Part shown: piece by piece, positions 27,079 to 35,421 of the stretch
Layout: every line of letters begins with the position of its first letter
How positions within the stretch are numbered: the stretch's first letter is position 1
Origin: CAZEER01 sp964586315
Lineage (GTDB): Bacteria; Fidelibacterota; Marinisomatia; Marinisomatales; UBA1611
Assembly: GCA_964586315.1 (NCBI GenBank)
Contig: CAZPHE010000003.1
Coordinates: 1-64,000, forward strand
DNA length: 64,000 bases
Direction of reading: 5' to 3'
Program-made: the position numbers and the translations under genes
Notes under the pieces: model-generated
Databases searched by the model: none
What the model saw: the letters and a program-made list of their open reading frames with translations, nothing else
What the model was told of the DNA's origin: nothing

Positions 27079-28184
27079 TGGAGTCAGTTCAGAAAATTTA
27101 TAAGCTCCTTTTATTTATTATTATAGGAGCACTCATCTGGAAAATTCTACCTTATCTTGCTCCAATTATTGGAATGCTGATTTTTGCATTTCTATTTACC
27201 ACTATTTTTTTACAAGCTACAGACATAATGGAACGCTATACACAATCAAGGACAATAGGCGTCTTTTTAATTCTTGGAAGTGTAATTACTTTAGGAGTTG
27301 CATTCATTGGCAGTTTTGTTTCTAATCTAGGTATGCAGATAAAAATATTCACCCAAAAAATTCAGAGAGATGATTTCTCTGTAAACTTAGAAAATCTTTC
27401 CTCTAAAATTAGAGAATCATTACCAGATTTTATTGGAAGCATGATCCCTGAAAGTGATAAGCTAATTTTGATTGCAAAAAATTTTTTGGTAAATATTTTT
27501 CAAGGTGTTTTAACATTATTAGGCTCTGCAGGTAGTTTTTTCTTTATAGCTTTAATGGTTTTGATTTTTACTATCATTCTATTAATTGAATATCATGATT
27601 TCAAACGATCTTTAGTTCGATTTATTCCTAATAAATATCTAGAGGTTGGACTAAGAATGATTTATAATATAGAACAACAGATTTCTAAATATTTAAGAGG
27701 TCAAATATTAGCAGCAGGGAGTGTTGCTATTTTATCTATTCTAGGTCTATTTATTTTAAATCAACTTGGTGCAAATATTACTTTAATTGTTTTTATTGGT
27801 ATTATTGCGGGTCTTGCAAACTTGATTCCGATGGTGGGTCCTTTTATCGGAATGATACCTGCTATTTTAATAGCATTGATGAATAATATCGGAAATGAGG
27901 CTGCTTTAACACATCAAATTTTTAACACAATTCCATCTCCTTTTTATATATTAGATATAATTTTAATGTTCATTATTGTCCAACAAATCGACAATAATTT
28001 CATAACTCCACTTGTTGTTGGTGAGAGTGTCGGTCTTCACCCCATGGCTGTTATGCTTGTCTTGTTGATTGGAGGCACATTAATAGGTCCCCTAGGGATG
28101 CTTTTTGCTATACCTGCAGCAGGAGTATTTAAAGTTATAGTAACAGAATTTATCTTTGTTACAAAAAACTCACATCTTTTATAA
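27078..28184 (+). CDS. AI-2E family transporter (PerM/TqsA-like permease)
   Basis: The 368-residue inner-membrane protein has about eight helices: two pairs at the N-terminus, a soluble stretch at about residues 90-140, and the C-terminal block typical of the family. Family phrases seen are 'GIIAGLANLIPMVGPFIGMIPA', abridged here as 'LANLIPMVGPFIG', and 'HPMAVMLVLLIGG'. Family members export autoinducer-2 or exchange sodium and protons; the substrate here is unknown. Translation starts at GTG overlapping the previous stop. Confidence 0.9.
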   Translation: MESVQKIYKLLLFIIIGALIWKILPYLAPIIGMLIFAFLFTTIFLQATDIMERYTQSRTIGVFLILGSVITLGVAFIGSFVSNLGMQIKIFTQKIQRDDFSVNLENLSSKIRESLPDFIGSMIPESDKLILIAKNFLVNIFQGVLTLLGSAGSFFFIALMVLIFTIILLIEYHDFKRSLVRFIPNKYLEVGLRMIYNIEQQISKYLRGQILAAGSVAILSILGLFILNQLGANITLIVFIGIIAGLANLIPMVGPFIGMIPAILIALMNNIGNEAALTHQIFNTIPSPFYILDIILMFIIVQQIDNNFITPLVVGESVGLHPMAVMLVLLIGGTLIGPLGMLFAIPAAGVFKVIVTEFIFVTKNSHLL

Positions 28185-28197
28185 TATAGTTTTTTTT

Positions 28198-30318
28198 CTA
28201 CTTAGAAAGATTTAGAAGGAATGCATATTCTAAAGCAACTTCACGGTAACGCCTGAACCTTCCAGATTTTCCACCATGACCTGCATCCATGTTCATATGT
28301 AAAAATAATTTATTATCTCCTTTCCAATATTCTCGCAACTTAGCAACCCATTTTAGTGGTTCAAAATATTGCACTTGAGAATCAAAAAATCCAGATGTAA
28401 CTAATATATTGGGATATTCACAATTGGTGATCTGATCGTAAGGCGAATAAGATAACATATAATCATAAAAAACTTTTTCTCTTGGGTCGCCCCATTCATC
28501 CCATTCATTTGATGTCAAAGGAATAGTAGGATCCAACATAGTCGTAACTACATCAACAAAGGGCACTCCTGCGATAGCACCTTTCCATAGACTTGGCTCC
28601 ATATTCACTACAGCTCCAATTAACAAACCACCTGCGCTTCCACCCGCGCAAAATAAATGTTCGGAATTCGTATAATTATTACGAATCAAATATTTTCCTG
28701 CATCTATAAAATCATAGAAGGTGTTCTTCTTATTTAATAGCTTCCCATCATCATAAGATTGCCTTCCATATATCTGGCTACCCCTAATGTGAGCAATAGC
28801 AAATATAAATCCTCGATCTAAAAGACTTAAACGAGCAGAATTGAAATATGGATCATTTGTTGATCCGTAGGAACCATATCCATATAATAATAGATTTTGT
28901 GCTTCTTTTTTCTTTAGATTTTTTTTATAAACAAGTGAAATTGGAATTTTTTTACCATCTCTTGAATCTGCATAAACTCTTTCAGAATTATAACTATTTA
29001 AATTATAGCCGCCTATGATTTCATCCTGTTTCATAAGAACCTTTTCTTTTGTATCCATATTATAATCATAAGTTGACCAGGGTGTGACTAATGAACTATA
29101 ACTATAACGAATGACATTTGTATTAAATTCTTTATTTGTTGATAGCCAAGCAGTATATGTCTCTTCACCAAAATCAATAGAATGGTCACTGCCTGTGCTT
29201 TGATTAATGATTCGGAGACCTCTAAGGCCATCTTTCCTCTGATTAAGCACTAAGTGATTATCAAAAATTTCTAAGTCTAATAAATGAACATCAGTATTAT
29301 GGGCAATCACTTCTTTCCATTTAACCATATCTAGGTCATTTTCCATAGTTTCCATCAATCTATTATTTTCAGCCTTCCAATTAGTTAAGATATAAAATTT
29401 ATCACCATAATGCGCAATACTGTATTCGTGTTTTGTGCCTCTTTGTGTAAAATTCAAAAAATCTCCATCAGGATTATCAGATTTTAGGATATGATAATCA
29501 CTGACTAACGTACTACTATTCCATATGATAATATATTGACCTGATTTTGATCGATAAACTCCTATATAGTATTCATTATCCTTTTCTTGGTAAACCAGTT
29601 GGTCATTTTTGTAATCCATACCAATTTTATGTCGATAAATTTTTTCCGATAAAAGTGTAATTTTGTTTTTAGATGTATAAAATATAGTTTGGTTATCATT
29701 TGCCCAGGCAACGCTGCCTGTAGTATTTGGTATAGATTGGTTTAGGACCTCACCAGTATTTAAATTTTTAAAATAAACAGTATAAAATCTTCTGCTAAGG
29801 GTATCAATACCATAAGCAAGCCAATTATTGTCAGGACTTATAGTTCTGCTTCCTACAGCAAAATAATCATAACCTTTAGCTAATGTGTTTCCATCAAGAA
29901 TTATTTCTTCTACGGCGTCAAGTGAACTTTTTTTGCGACAATAAATAGCATATTCTTTATCCTTTTCATATCGAGAATAATAAAAGTATCCATTTTCAAA
30001 ATAGGGTACTGTCTCATCATCTTTTTTAATTCTCCCTATTATTTCATCAAATAAATCATTCTGCAAATTTTTAGTATGGGATAAACTTTTTTGGGTGTAT
30101 TCATTTTCTAAGTTAATGTAATCTACAACTTCTTGAGTATGGCTATCATATGGTTTTGCAGATTTTTGTTCATCCGTGAGACGCATCCAATAATAATCAT
30201 CTATTCTAGTATGATCATGGGTTGTCATTTCATAAGGTTTTTTTATTGCCGTAGGCGGTACAAGAGGCTGACTGCAAGAACTCATTATTAGAACTCCTAT
30301 TAGTGTTGTTTGTTTCAT
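28198..30318 (-). CDS. ptrB: Prolyl oligopeptidase family S9A peptidase (oligopeptidase B-like lipoprotein)
   Basis: The 706-residue protein has a seven-bladed propeller (about residues 70-420) and a C-terminal alpha/beta-hydrolase domain. The catalytic triad is Ser561 in 'CAGGSAGGLLIG', Asp646 in 'GFFDSQVQYFEP' and His681 in 'DAGHGGKSGRF'. This matches oligopeptidase B, which cuts small peptides after basic residues. Unlike the E. coli cytoplasmic enzyme it has a lipoprotein-type signal ending at Cys15 ('VLIMSSCSQP'), so it probably acts in the periplasm. It converges with the AI-2E gene with a 13-base gap. Confidence 0.92.
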   Translation of the reverse strand: MKQTTLIGVLIMSSCSQPLVPPTAIKKPYEMTTHDHTRIDDYYWMRLTDEQKSAKPYDSHTQEVVDYINLENEYTQKSLSHTKNLQNDLFDEIIGRIKKDDETVPYFENGYFYYSRYEKDKEYAIYCRKKSSLDAVEEIILDGNTLAKGYDYFAVGSRTISPDNNWLAYGIDTLSRRFYTVYFKNLNTGEVLNQSIPNTTGSVAWANDNQTIFYTSKNKITLLSEKIYRHKIGMDYKNDQLVYQEKDNEYYIGVYRSKSGQYIIIWNSSTLVSDYHILKSDNPDGDFLNFTQRGTKHEYSIAHYGDKFYILTNWKAENNRLMETMENDLDMVKWKEVIAHNTDVHLLDLEIFDNHLVLNQRKDGLRGLRIINQSTGSDHSIDFGEETYTAWLSTNKEFNTNVIRYSYSSLVTPWSTYDYNMDTKEKVLMKQDEIIGGYNLNSYNSERVYADSRDGKKIPISLVYKKNLKKKEAQNLLLYGYGSYGSTNDPYFNSARLSLLDRGFIFAIAHIRGSQIYGRQSYDDGKLLNKKNTFYDFIDAGKYLIRNNYTNSEHLFCAGGSAGGLLIGAVVNMEPSLWKGAIAGVPFVDVVTTMLDPTIPLTSNEWDEWGDPREKVFYDYMLSYSPYDQITNCEYPNILVTSGFFDSQVQYFEPLKWVAKLREYWKGDNKLFLHMNMDAGHGGKSGRFRRYREVALEYAFLLNLSK

Positions 30319-30571
30319 AATCTCACCTTCACATTAAGTAATTTAATTTACAAATAATTTTATAACTTATTTAAACCATTATATTATTAATTATCTCTTT
30401 ATATATAGGGATTTAACTTATTTAACTTATCTCTTGCTTTAAATAAACAATATAACATAAAATCATTTAAGCCTTAATATGGCTTAAACATGCGGAGTTC
30501 TCACTGAATCATACATTCATCAAATGTGCAATGGTGTAGTGTATCTGTTTCATAATTGTTATGATATATAA

Positions 30572-31105
30572 TTGAAGCAGGTAGCGCTATCTTTCATCTT
30601 GGTAAATTTATTATCAGGACCTGGAATGATTTTATTCTCTCAGGAAAATAAACCTATCTTTTTGAACAAAGCAATTTGGTTTAAAAAATCTTTTTTGAAA
30701 ACCTTCAGCATTCTACCATTTTATGAATACAAACCATCTATAAATCCTTCTAAGACCACTTTAAACCTACTAAATGATTTGAGTTTGTGTGAAGAGATTG
30801 TAGATGATCACATTCAATTTAAATTAACAACAAAAGAAAATCAGAAATCAGAGCGAGGAGAAGAGCGAATTAGGTATATCCGCTTATGGAAACGAAAAGA
30901 GAGGTATGACTCAATCGAAAATAAGATTTCAGACATAAATTATATTAGAGGATTAACAGTTCGATATGAAACTTGGTCTCCTAGATGGAATGAAAAAACA
31001 GATCTGGCAAAAACCGATTTATCTTTAGATGAAATTGATTTACTTAAATACGAAACCAAACGATTATCAAAAAGATTGAAACGTTCAGTTTTTAGATTTT
31101 TATAG
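30572..31105 (+). CDS. Exported protein of unknown function
   Basis: This 177-residue protein starts at TTG, because a stop lies directly upstream in frame. The signal-like head ('VALSFILVNLLSGPGMILFSQ') supports that start. The mature part is highly charged and basic, with 'RIRYIRLWKRKERYDS' and a Lys/Arg-rich end. No family is recognised. It is followed by a good terminator. Confidence 0.5.
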   Translation: MKQVALSFILVNLLSGPGMILFSQENKPIFLNKAIWFKKSFLKTFSILPFYEYKPSINPSKTTLNLLNDLSLCEEIVDDHIQFKLTTKENQKSERGEERIRYIRLWKRKERYDSIENKISDINYIRGLTVRYETWSPRWNEKTDLAKTDLSLDEIDLLKYETKRLSKRLKRSVFRFL

Positions 31106-31130
31106 CATTGAATTAATCAATGAAATTTTT
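31106..31130 (+). terminator. Intrinsic terminator
   Basis: A perfect six-base stem CATTGA/TCAATG with loop ATTAA is followed by AAATTTTT. It directly follows the stop of the gene at 30572 and separates it from the small RNA locus downstream. Confidence 0.6.
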
Positions 31131-31143
31131 ACAAAATATGTTT

Positions 31144-31173
31144 TTGACTTATAATAAACTTTTCTATTAAGAT
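31144..31173 (+). promoter_or_regulatory. Sigma-70-type promoter of the small RNA locus
   Basis: TTGACT (31144-31149) and TAAGAT (31168-31173) are separated by 18 bases, close to the sigma-70 consensus. The predicted start is near 31180. No gene of normal size follows before the terminator at 31306. Confidence 0.5.
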
Positions 31174-31179
31174 TTTACT

Positions 31180-31335
31180 GTGGAATTTTCCATTAAATTA
31201 ACTATGAAAGGGGGTGATCAGTTGTCTAATTCAAGTAGTTTGCTGACCTCCAAATTATCAGCAAAATAAATCCACGTTGCTGGCATAGAGAGGTCAGCTA
31301 CAAATAAAAAACGCGTCTTTTTGACGCGTTTTTTA
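31180..31335 (+). ncRNA. Candidate small structured RNA, about 155 nt
   Basis: The segment between the promoter at 31144 and the strong terminator at 31306-31335 holds no normal gene but folds well. GCTGACCTC (31242-31250) pairs perfectly with GAGGTCAGC (31290-31298), and inside it CAGCA pairs with TGCTG. Upstream lies AAAGGGGGTGATC (31207-31219), one base short of a full complement to the 16S rRNA 3' end. The stem itself contains the complementary ACCTCC. A tiny reading frame, TTG at 31222 or ATG at 31204, gives 15 or 21 residues, ending TAA. It may be a regulatory RNA, a leader-peptide remnant or a small-protein mRNA. No Rfam family is recognised by eye. Confidence 0.5.
31306..31335. terminator. 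Strong bidirectional intrinsic terminator
   Basis: AAAAACGCGTC and GACGCGTTTTT form an 11-base perfect stem around a five-T loop, with A- and T-runs on the two sides. It ends the small RNA on the plus strand and the minus-strand operon ending at 31340. Confidence 0.85.
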
Positions 31336-31339
31336 TTAC

Positions 31340-32176
31340 TTAATGTTGGGAATATTGTAGAAAAAAGAGGAACAAATAAATTGATGCAAGAGTTAAACTT
31401 AATATACCTGGAACCATTAGACCACGCTCAAAGCAAGGTCTAGATACAATTACATGTAATAAAAAAAATAACATCCCTGGAGAATATTGTAATAAGAAAG
31501 AACTTTGATTTTTTTCTTGAACTACTGGAAAATGGATAATAAAAAAAACCGTTAATATTATTACTGAAACACCAAACCAACCTAAAAAATTCATAATAGG
31601 GATGCCATAATATTGACCTGGATTATTCCAATGCCAACGATTTTCATCTACAGCGATTGGATCTAAAATTAAATCTACAAACATGACCATTAAGCTTGGA
31701 ATAATGATAAATAAAAAAGAAAAAGATTCTAAATCGTATGGAAATTCTATTTTAGTTAAACATAAAAAAAAATTTAGTGACATATAAATTAAACCAAACC
31801 AAGCAACAGGAATTAATAATGGAATCCCTCCAAATATATAACCTGGCGTTCTACCAATATTATATTGATATTTACCACCAAATATTAGACCGCTCCTTGA
31901 ACCAATAATCTCTGAACACATACTAATTGATAAGGTTAAAAAAATAAATAAAATTATATTTTTCCAACCCCAATAAATATTTCCATGAAAAAGAAAAAAT
32001 CCAAATCCAAATAAAACTTGCAATACCCTGAATTTTTCTGCCTTATGATATTTTTGATCATACTCTAATTTATCATTCTTGATAAACCATCCTATTTCAC
32101 CTATACGTATGAGACGGTATATAAAAGGCACTGTGCATACAAGTATAATAAACAAATATAAAAAATAATCTTTCAT
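31340..32176 (-). CDS. cruF: Carotenoid biosynthesis protein, CruF-like 1',2'-hydratase (DUF422)
   Basis: The 278-residue membrane protein has seven to eight helices and the family signature: 'SEIIGSRSGLIFGGKYQYN', 'GGIPLLIPVAWFG', 'DLILDPIAVDENRWHW' and 'YYGIPIMNFLGWFG'. CruF and related enzymes add water across the end of gamma-carotene or bacterioruberin precursors. No other carotenoid gene is in the window, so the actual pigment is unknown. It is last in a minus-strand operon, four bases after the sulfotransferase-like gene. Confidence 0.85.
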   Translation of the reverse strand: MKDYFLYLFIILVCTVPFIYRLIRIGEIGWFIKNDKLEYDQKYHKAEKFRVLQVLFGFGFFLFHGNIYWGWKNIILFIFLTLSISMCSEIIGSRSGLIFGGKYQYNIGRTPGYIFGGIPLLIPVAWFGLIYMSLNFFLCLTKIEFPYDLESFSFLFIIIPSLMVMFVDLILDPIAVDENRWHWNNPGQYYGIPIMNFLGWFGVSVIILTVFFIIHFPVVQEKNQSSFLLQYSPGMLFFLLHVIVSRPCFERGLMVPGILSLTLASIYLFLFFLQYSQH

Positions 32177-32180
32177 CAGA

Positions 32181-32915
32181 TTAATGCTTCAATCGTTTTT
32201 TATACATTTTGGAATAAAACACCATACATCTATTATATATAGGCAATAAATCATCACGGAGTTTGATTTGTTTTTTTTTATATGGGATGAATGAAGTTGA
32301 TTTCTCAACACGATTATACCAATAAGGTGCCCAAATTCCATCAGATTCACGCTTTCCTTTTGGCCATTTAAGCATTCTTTTTGAAAAATTAATACCCAGC
32401 ACTCTACATAATTTCCTTAACATACTTTCAGGTTCTTTAAGAATATCATTTGAATCAATAATGGGAGGTGTCATTCCATGTTCTTTTTCCAAAAATTGAA
32501 TAATTTCTATTTGCTGTTCATAACCTAACATCCTTTCATCTTTTAATGGAAATTCTTTATCATAACTGGCAATTACATATTTAGGATCCCGAATTAATAG
32601 ACAATTTTTAACATTTTTTATCCAACGAATATCATAACCTTTTAGATTATGTTGGGCCATGTGCTTCTGATACCATATTCTTTTATTTTGTGGAACTAAA
32701 CCTGTACATAGTCTAGTAACATCATCCCAATTAGTACTTTGAGATTTAAGGACCTCATCTCTTCCTGGATGTTCCAAGCCAGTTTTATCCAAATAATGCG
32801 CATAAAAAGGTTCATCTAAAACTGCTGTATCTTTTCGATTTTCAAATGAACGCATCATGGCTGTGGAAAGATTTCTTGGTCCAGACCACATCGCAATATG
32901 AAAATTCCGGTTCAT
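32181..32915 (-). CDS. Sulfotransferase-like P-loop protein
   Basis: This 244-residue protein starts 'FHIAMWSGPRNLSTAMMRSF', the 5'-phosphosulfate-binding loop of the sulfotransferase superfamily. 'DEPFYAHYLDKTG' and the 3'-phosphate-binding segment 'KNCLLIRDPKYVIASY' follow. Members of this branch regularly sit beside, or are fused to, class IV aminotransferases, as here. Its ATG overlaps the aminotransferase stop (ATGA). The true acceptor, and even whether it transfers sulfate, is unknown. Confidence 0.82.
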   Translation of the reverse strand: MNRNFHIAMWSGPRNLSTAMMRSFENRKDTAVLDEPFYAHYLDKTGLEHPGRDEVLKSQSTNWDDVTRLCTGLVPQNKRIWYQKHMAQHNLKGYDIRWIKNVKNCLLIRDPKYVIASYDKEFPLKDERMLGYEQQIEIIQFLEKEHGMTPPIIDSNDILKEPESMLRKLCRVLGINFSKRMLKWPKGKRESDGIWAPYWYNRVEKSTSFIPYKKKQIKLRDDLLPIYNRCMVFYSKMYKKRLKH

Positions 32916-33820
32916 TTTGATATTATTTTTTCAATATCTAGGGCATACCATTCCTGAATATTTTTTGTTAATTGACCTCGAGTTCCATTTCCAATAGATA
33001 CACCATCTACAGAGATAACAGGTATGACACCTGCAAACGTACCTGTTGCAAATACCTCATCTGCATTATGGACATCATCAATAAAAAAATTCTTTTCAAA
33101 AACTTGAATATTATTTTCTTTACAAATGCGAATGATGCTACCTCTTGTAACACCGTTAAGACAATATTCACCAGTAGAAGTCCATACTTCATTATTTCGA
33201 ACAATAAAAAAGTTAGTTGAATTACATGTTGAAACGTAGCCATAAGGATCAAGCATTAATCCCTCATCAACACCCATTTTTTCAGCTTCAATACAGGCTG
33301 AAATACAATTATGTTTGCTTAATGAATTAATTTTTGGATCTTGTATGCGGTGATCTCTAATAGTTTTTACAGTACCTAGTGTAATACCATTTATTTTTAC
33401 AGTTTCACTTGGAATTTTATATTCAGGTATAATGACAATCGTAGGTCTGCCAATAGTTACCTTAGGGTGTTGGTAAGGTGTAGATTTTATACCGCGAGAT
33501 ACAATAAGACGAATGTGAACATTAGATTCCATATTATTCATTTCAACAGTCTTTATTAATGCATGCTCCATTTCTTTTTTATTTATCCCTATGTCCATTT
33601 CGAGGGCTTTTGCGCCTTCATATAGACGTTTTAAATGTTCATCCAAATGAATTAAATGGTTATTGTGTAACCTAATTCCCTCCCATACACCATCACCTAA
33701 TAGATAACCACTATCCATAACAGAAATATTAGCTTGGGAGCGATGATAAAAATCGCCATTTATGTATACCTTGATATTTTTATTGCGGTTATCTATTGCA
33801 TAATCATGCGTTGATGCCAT
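32912..33820 (-). CDS. Aminotransferase class IV (branched-chain/D-amino acid type)
   Basis: This is a fold-type IV PLP enzyme of 302 residues. The head 'VMDSGYLLGDGVWEGIRLH' and the phosphate-loop region 'ATGTFAGVIPVISVDG' are typical. The PLP lysine is probably Lys169 in 'DPKINSLSKHNCISACIEAE'. In this sub-branch the motif is S-K-x-N rather than the I-K-S-L-N of common family members. It could use branched-chain or other hydrophobic amino acids. TAATG coupling to rlmB upstream and ATGA coupling to the sulfotransferase-like gene downstream show a tight operon. Confidence 0.87.
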   Translation of the reverse strand: MASTHDYAIDNRNKNIKVYINGDFYHRSQANISVMDSGYLLGDGVWEGIRLHNNHLIHLDEHLKRLYEGAKALEMDIGINKKEMEHALIKTVEMNNMESNVHIRLIVSRGIKSTPYQHPKVTIGRPTIVIIPEYKIPSETVKINGITLGTVKTIRDHRIQDPKINSLSKHNCISACIEAEKMGVDEGLMLDPYGYVSTCNSTNFFIVRNNEVWTSTGEYCLNGVTRGSIIRICKENNIQVFEKNFFIDDVHNADEVFATGTFAGVIPVISVDGVSIGNGTRGQLTKNIQEWYALDIEKIISK

Positions 33821-34566
33821 TATTGCTCCCCTAATTTTTGTCTAAGTCTTTCAAAAGCAATAGCAGCTACTGCAGCACTAACGTTTAAAGAATTGGTTAT
33901 GCCTTGCATAGGTATAGTTGATAAAAAATCACATGTTTTTAAAATTTTTTCCCGAATACCTTTACCTTCACTACCTAAAACAATTACCTTTTTCTCTAAA
34001 TATTCAATAGAATACCATGGTTTAGCTTTAACATTGTTTTCTACTCCAATAATCCAAAAATCATCCTTTTTGAGTTGATCAAACGCTTGTATTAAATTGG
34101 TTACTTCATACAGACTAACATTAGTAAATGCCCCTTGACTTATTTGTAAAACAGTTTCATTGATAGGTGCAGTATAATGTTTAGAAAAAATAATCCCATC
34201 AATACCTCCACATTCCGCAGTTCGAATAATCTGCCCAAAATTTTGAGGATCTTCAATACGGTCTAGGGCGAGAAAACATATATTTTTTTTATCACTATAA
34301 TTAGGAATTTTATCTTTTATTATTTCTCCTGAAAATTGGATAACAATACCCTGTGTCCTGCCATCAGGAAATTTTTGATAGTATTTATTTTTATTTAATA
34401 TTTTTACACTCTGATTATTTAAATAACTAATTATTTCTTTATTCTTTTGTCCTCTACCATCTTTAAGAAGAAAAATATTTTCGATTATACAATATTCTGA
34501 TCTTAAAATCGCGATTGAATTATTGATACCGCTACAAGTAAAAATTTGATTATTTGATTTTTTCAT
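33820..34566 (-). CDS. rlmB: 23S rRNA 2'-O-ribose methyltransferase, TrmH/RlmB type
   Basis: The 248-residue protein has an N-terminal substrate-binding segment and a SPOUT knot domain. The three SPOUT motifs are 'ALDRIEDPQNFGQIIRTAE', 'VIVLGSEGKGIREKI' and 'STIPMQGITNSLNVSAAVA'. RlmB methylates G2251 of 23S rRNA in E. coli. A relative acting on another rRNA or tRNA site cannot be excluded. It heads the four-gene minus-strand operon and is divergent from the tRNA at 34666. Confidence 0.9.
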   Translation of the reverse strand: MKKSNNQIFTCSGINNSIAILRSEYCIIENIFLLKDGRGQKNKEIISYLNNQSVKILNKNKYYQKFPDGRTQGIVIQFSGEIIKDKIPNYSDKKNICFLALDRIEDPQNFGQIIRTAECGGIDGIIFSKHYTAPINETVLQISQGAFTNVSLYEVTNLIQAFDQLKKDDFWIIGVENNVKAKPWYSIEYLEKKVIVLGSEGKGIREKILKTCDFLSTIPMQGITNSLNVSAAVAAIAFERLRQKLGEQ

Positions 34567-34665
34567 ATTTATATAGAGTCAACTAATTTTATAGTGTATT
34601 CATAAAACTACAACAGTAAAAAAACTTAAAACCGATAATATTTTTGTAGATTTCACGCCACTTTA

Positions 34666-34738
34666 GGGCCCATAGCTCAACGGTTAGAGCAGCAGACTCA
34701 TAATCTGTTGGTTCGGGGTTCGAATCCCTGTGGGCCCA
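34666..34738 (+). tRNA. tRNA with CAU anticodon (Met elongator or Ile2)
   Basis: The 73-base gene folds fully. The acceptor GGGCCCA pairs with TGGGCCC, and the D-arm is AGCTCAACGGTTAGAGC. The anticodon stem is GCAGA/TCTGT with loop CTCATAA (anticodon CAT at 34699-34701), and the T-loop is TTCGAAT. The discriminator is A and CCA is not encoded. It lacks the three G-C pairs and the 1-72 mismatch of initiator tRNA. Its body is close to both elongator tRNA-Met and the TilS-modified tRNA-Ile2, so the amino acid is not settled. Confidence 0.97.
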
Positions 34739-34815
34739 CTTTTCTAAAATAAGAATTTTTCATCAATAAAAAGTCTGATTAGTGTTCTCTAATACTTCCC
34801 TGTTCTTTTGTACAT

Positions 34816-34860
34816 TTATATACAAGATTATACAAAAAAGTTAGATATCGTTATATACAA
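34816..34860 (+). repeat. Short direct repeats, possible operator
   Basis: TTATATACAA occurs exactly at 34816-34825 and 34851-34860, with a shorter TTATACAA at 34828-34835. The first copy also forms an inverted repeat with TTGTA at 34808. They lie directly before the ATG of a gene with a helix-turn-helix-like tail, so they may be its binding sites. Confidence 0.35.
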
Positions 34861-34861
34861 A

Positions 34862-35377
34862 ATGAATAAAACACCAAACTATTTAAAACAATTTTCTAAG
34901 GATAGTATAGAATGGGCTAAAGAGAATCCTGAAAAAGTGAAGCAACATATTAGAGACTTATACGATAAAATGTTCCCTGCTACTCAAGATTATATACAGT
35001 TTCTTAGACAGCGATGGTTGCCTAAAAAATCTATTTTAAAAATTAATGTTCATCTACAAAAACAAGAATATGAAGAAAAAATTAAATATTGGAAAAAAGT
35101 GGAAACAAATTTTCATAAAGATGATATTTTATATGATCGTTTATCAGAAAGTGATTATTGGCATAACATAACTACAGAAGAAAAAAACAATTATGTAAAA
35201 TTAACGGAAGCGTGGCTTGAAACTAAAACGAAACAACAAAGAACGATTTGGAATTATTATATACTTGATGTACCAAAAAAGAAAATTGCAACACGATTAA
35301 AAAAAGAGCAAAAACATATAAGAATTATTATTAATAAATTACAGGAGAATTTCTTAAAACAAATAATCTCTTATTAG
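34862..35377 (+). CDS. Protein of unknown function with helix-turn-helix-like C-terminus
   Basis: The ATG at 34862 is preferred to an in-frame TTG at 34808, because the extra residues overlap repeated AT-rich sequence. The 171-residue protein is highly charged and almost all helical by composition. Its last 45 residues ('IWNYYILDVPKKKIATRLKK' then 'HIRIIINKLQENF') resemble a sigma-region-4-type helix-turn-helix, so DNA binding is possible. It lies just downstream of a tRNA gene, a common place for inserted DNA. No phage or integrase gene accompanies it. Confidence 0.6.
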   Translation: MNKTPNYLKQFSKDSIEWAKENPEKVKQHIRDLYDKMFPATQDYIQFLRQRWLPKKSILKINVHLQKQEYEEKIKYWKKVETNFHKDDILYDRLSESDYWHNITTEEKNNYVKLTEAWLETKTKQQRTIWNYYILDVPKKKIATRLKKEQKHIRIIINKLQENFLKQIISY

Positions 35378-35421
35378 ATAAGTAATGTACCTAATAGTTT
35401 TATTTATAACTATCATTCCCA

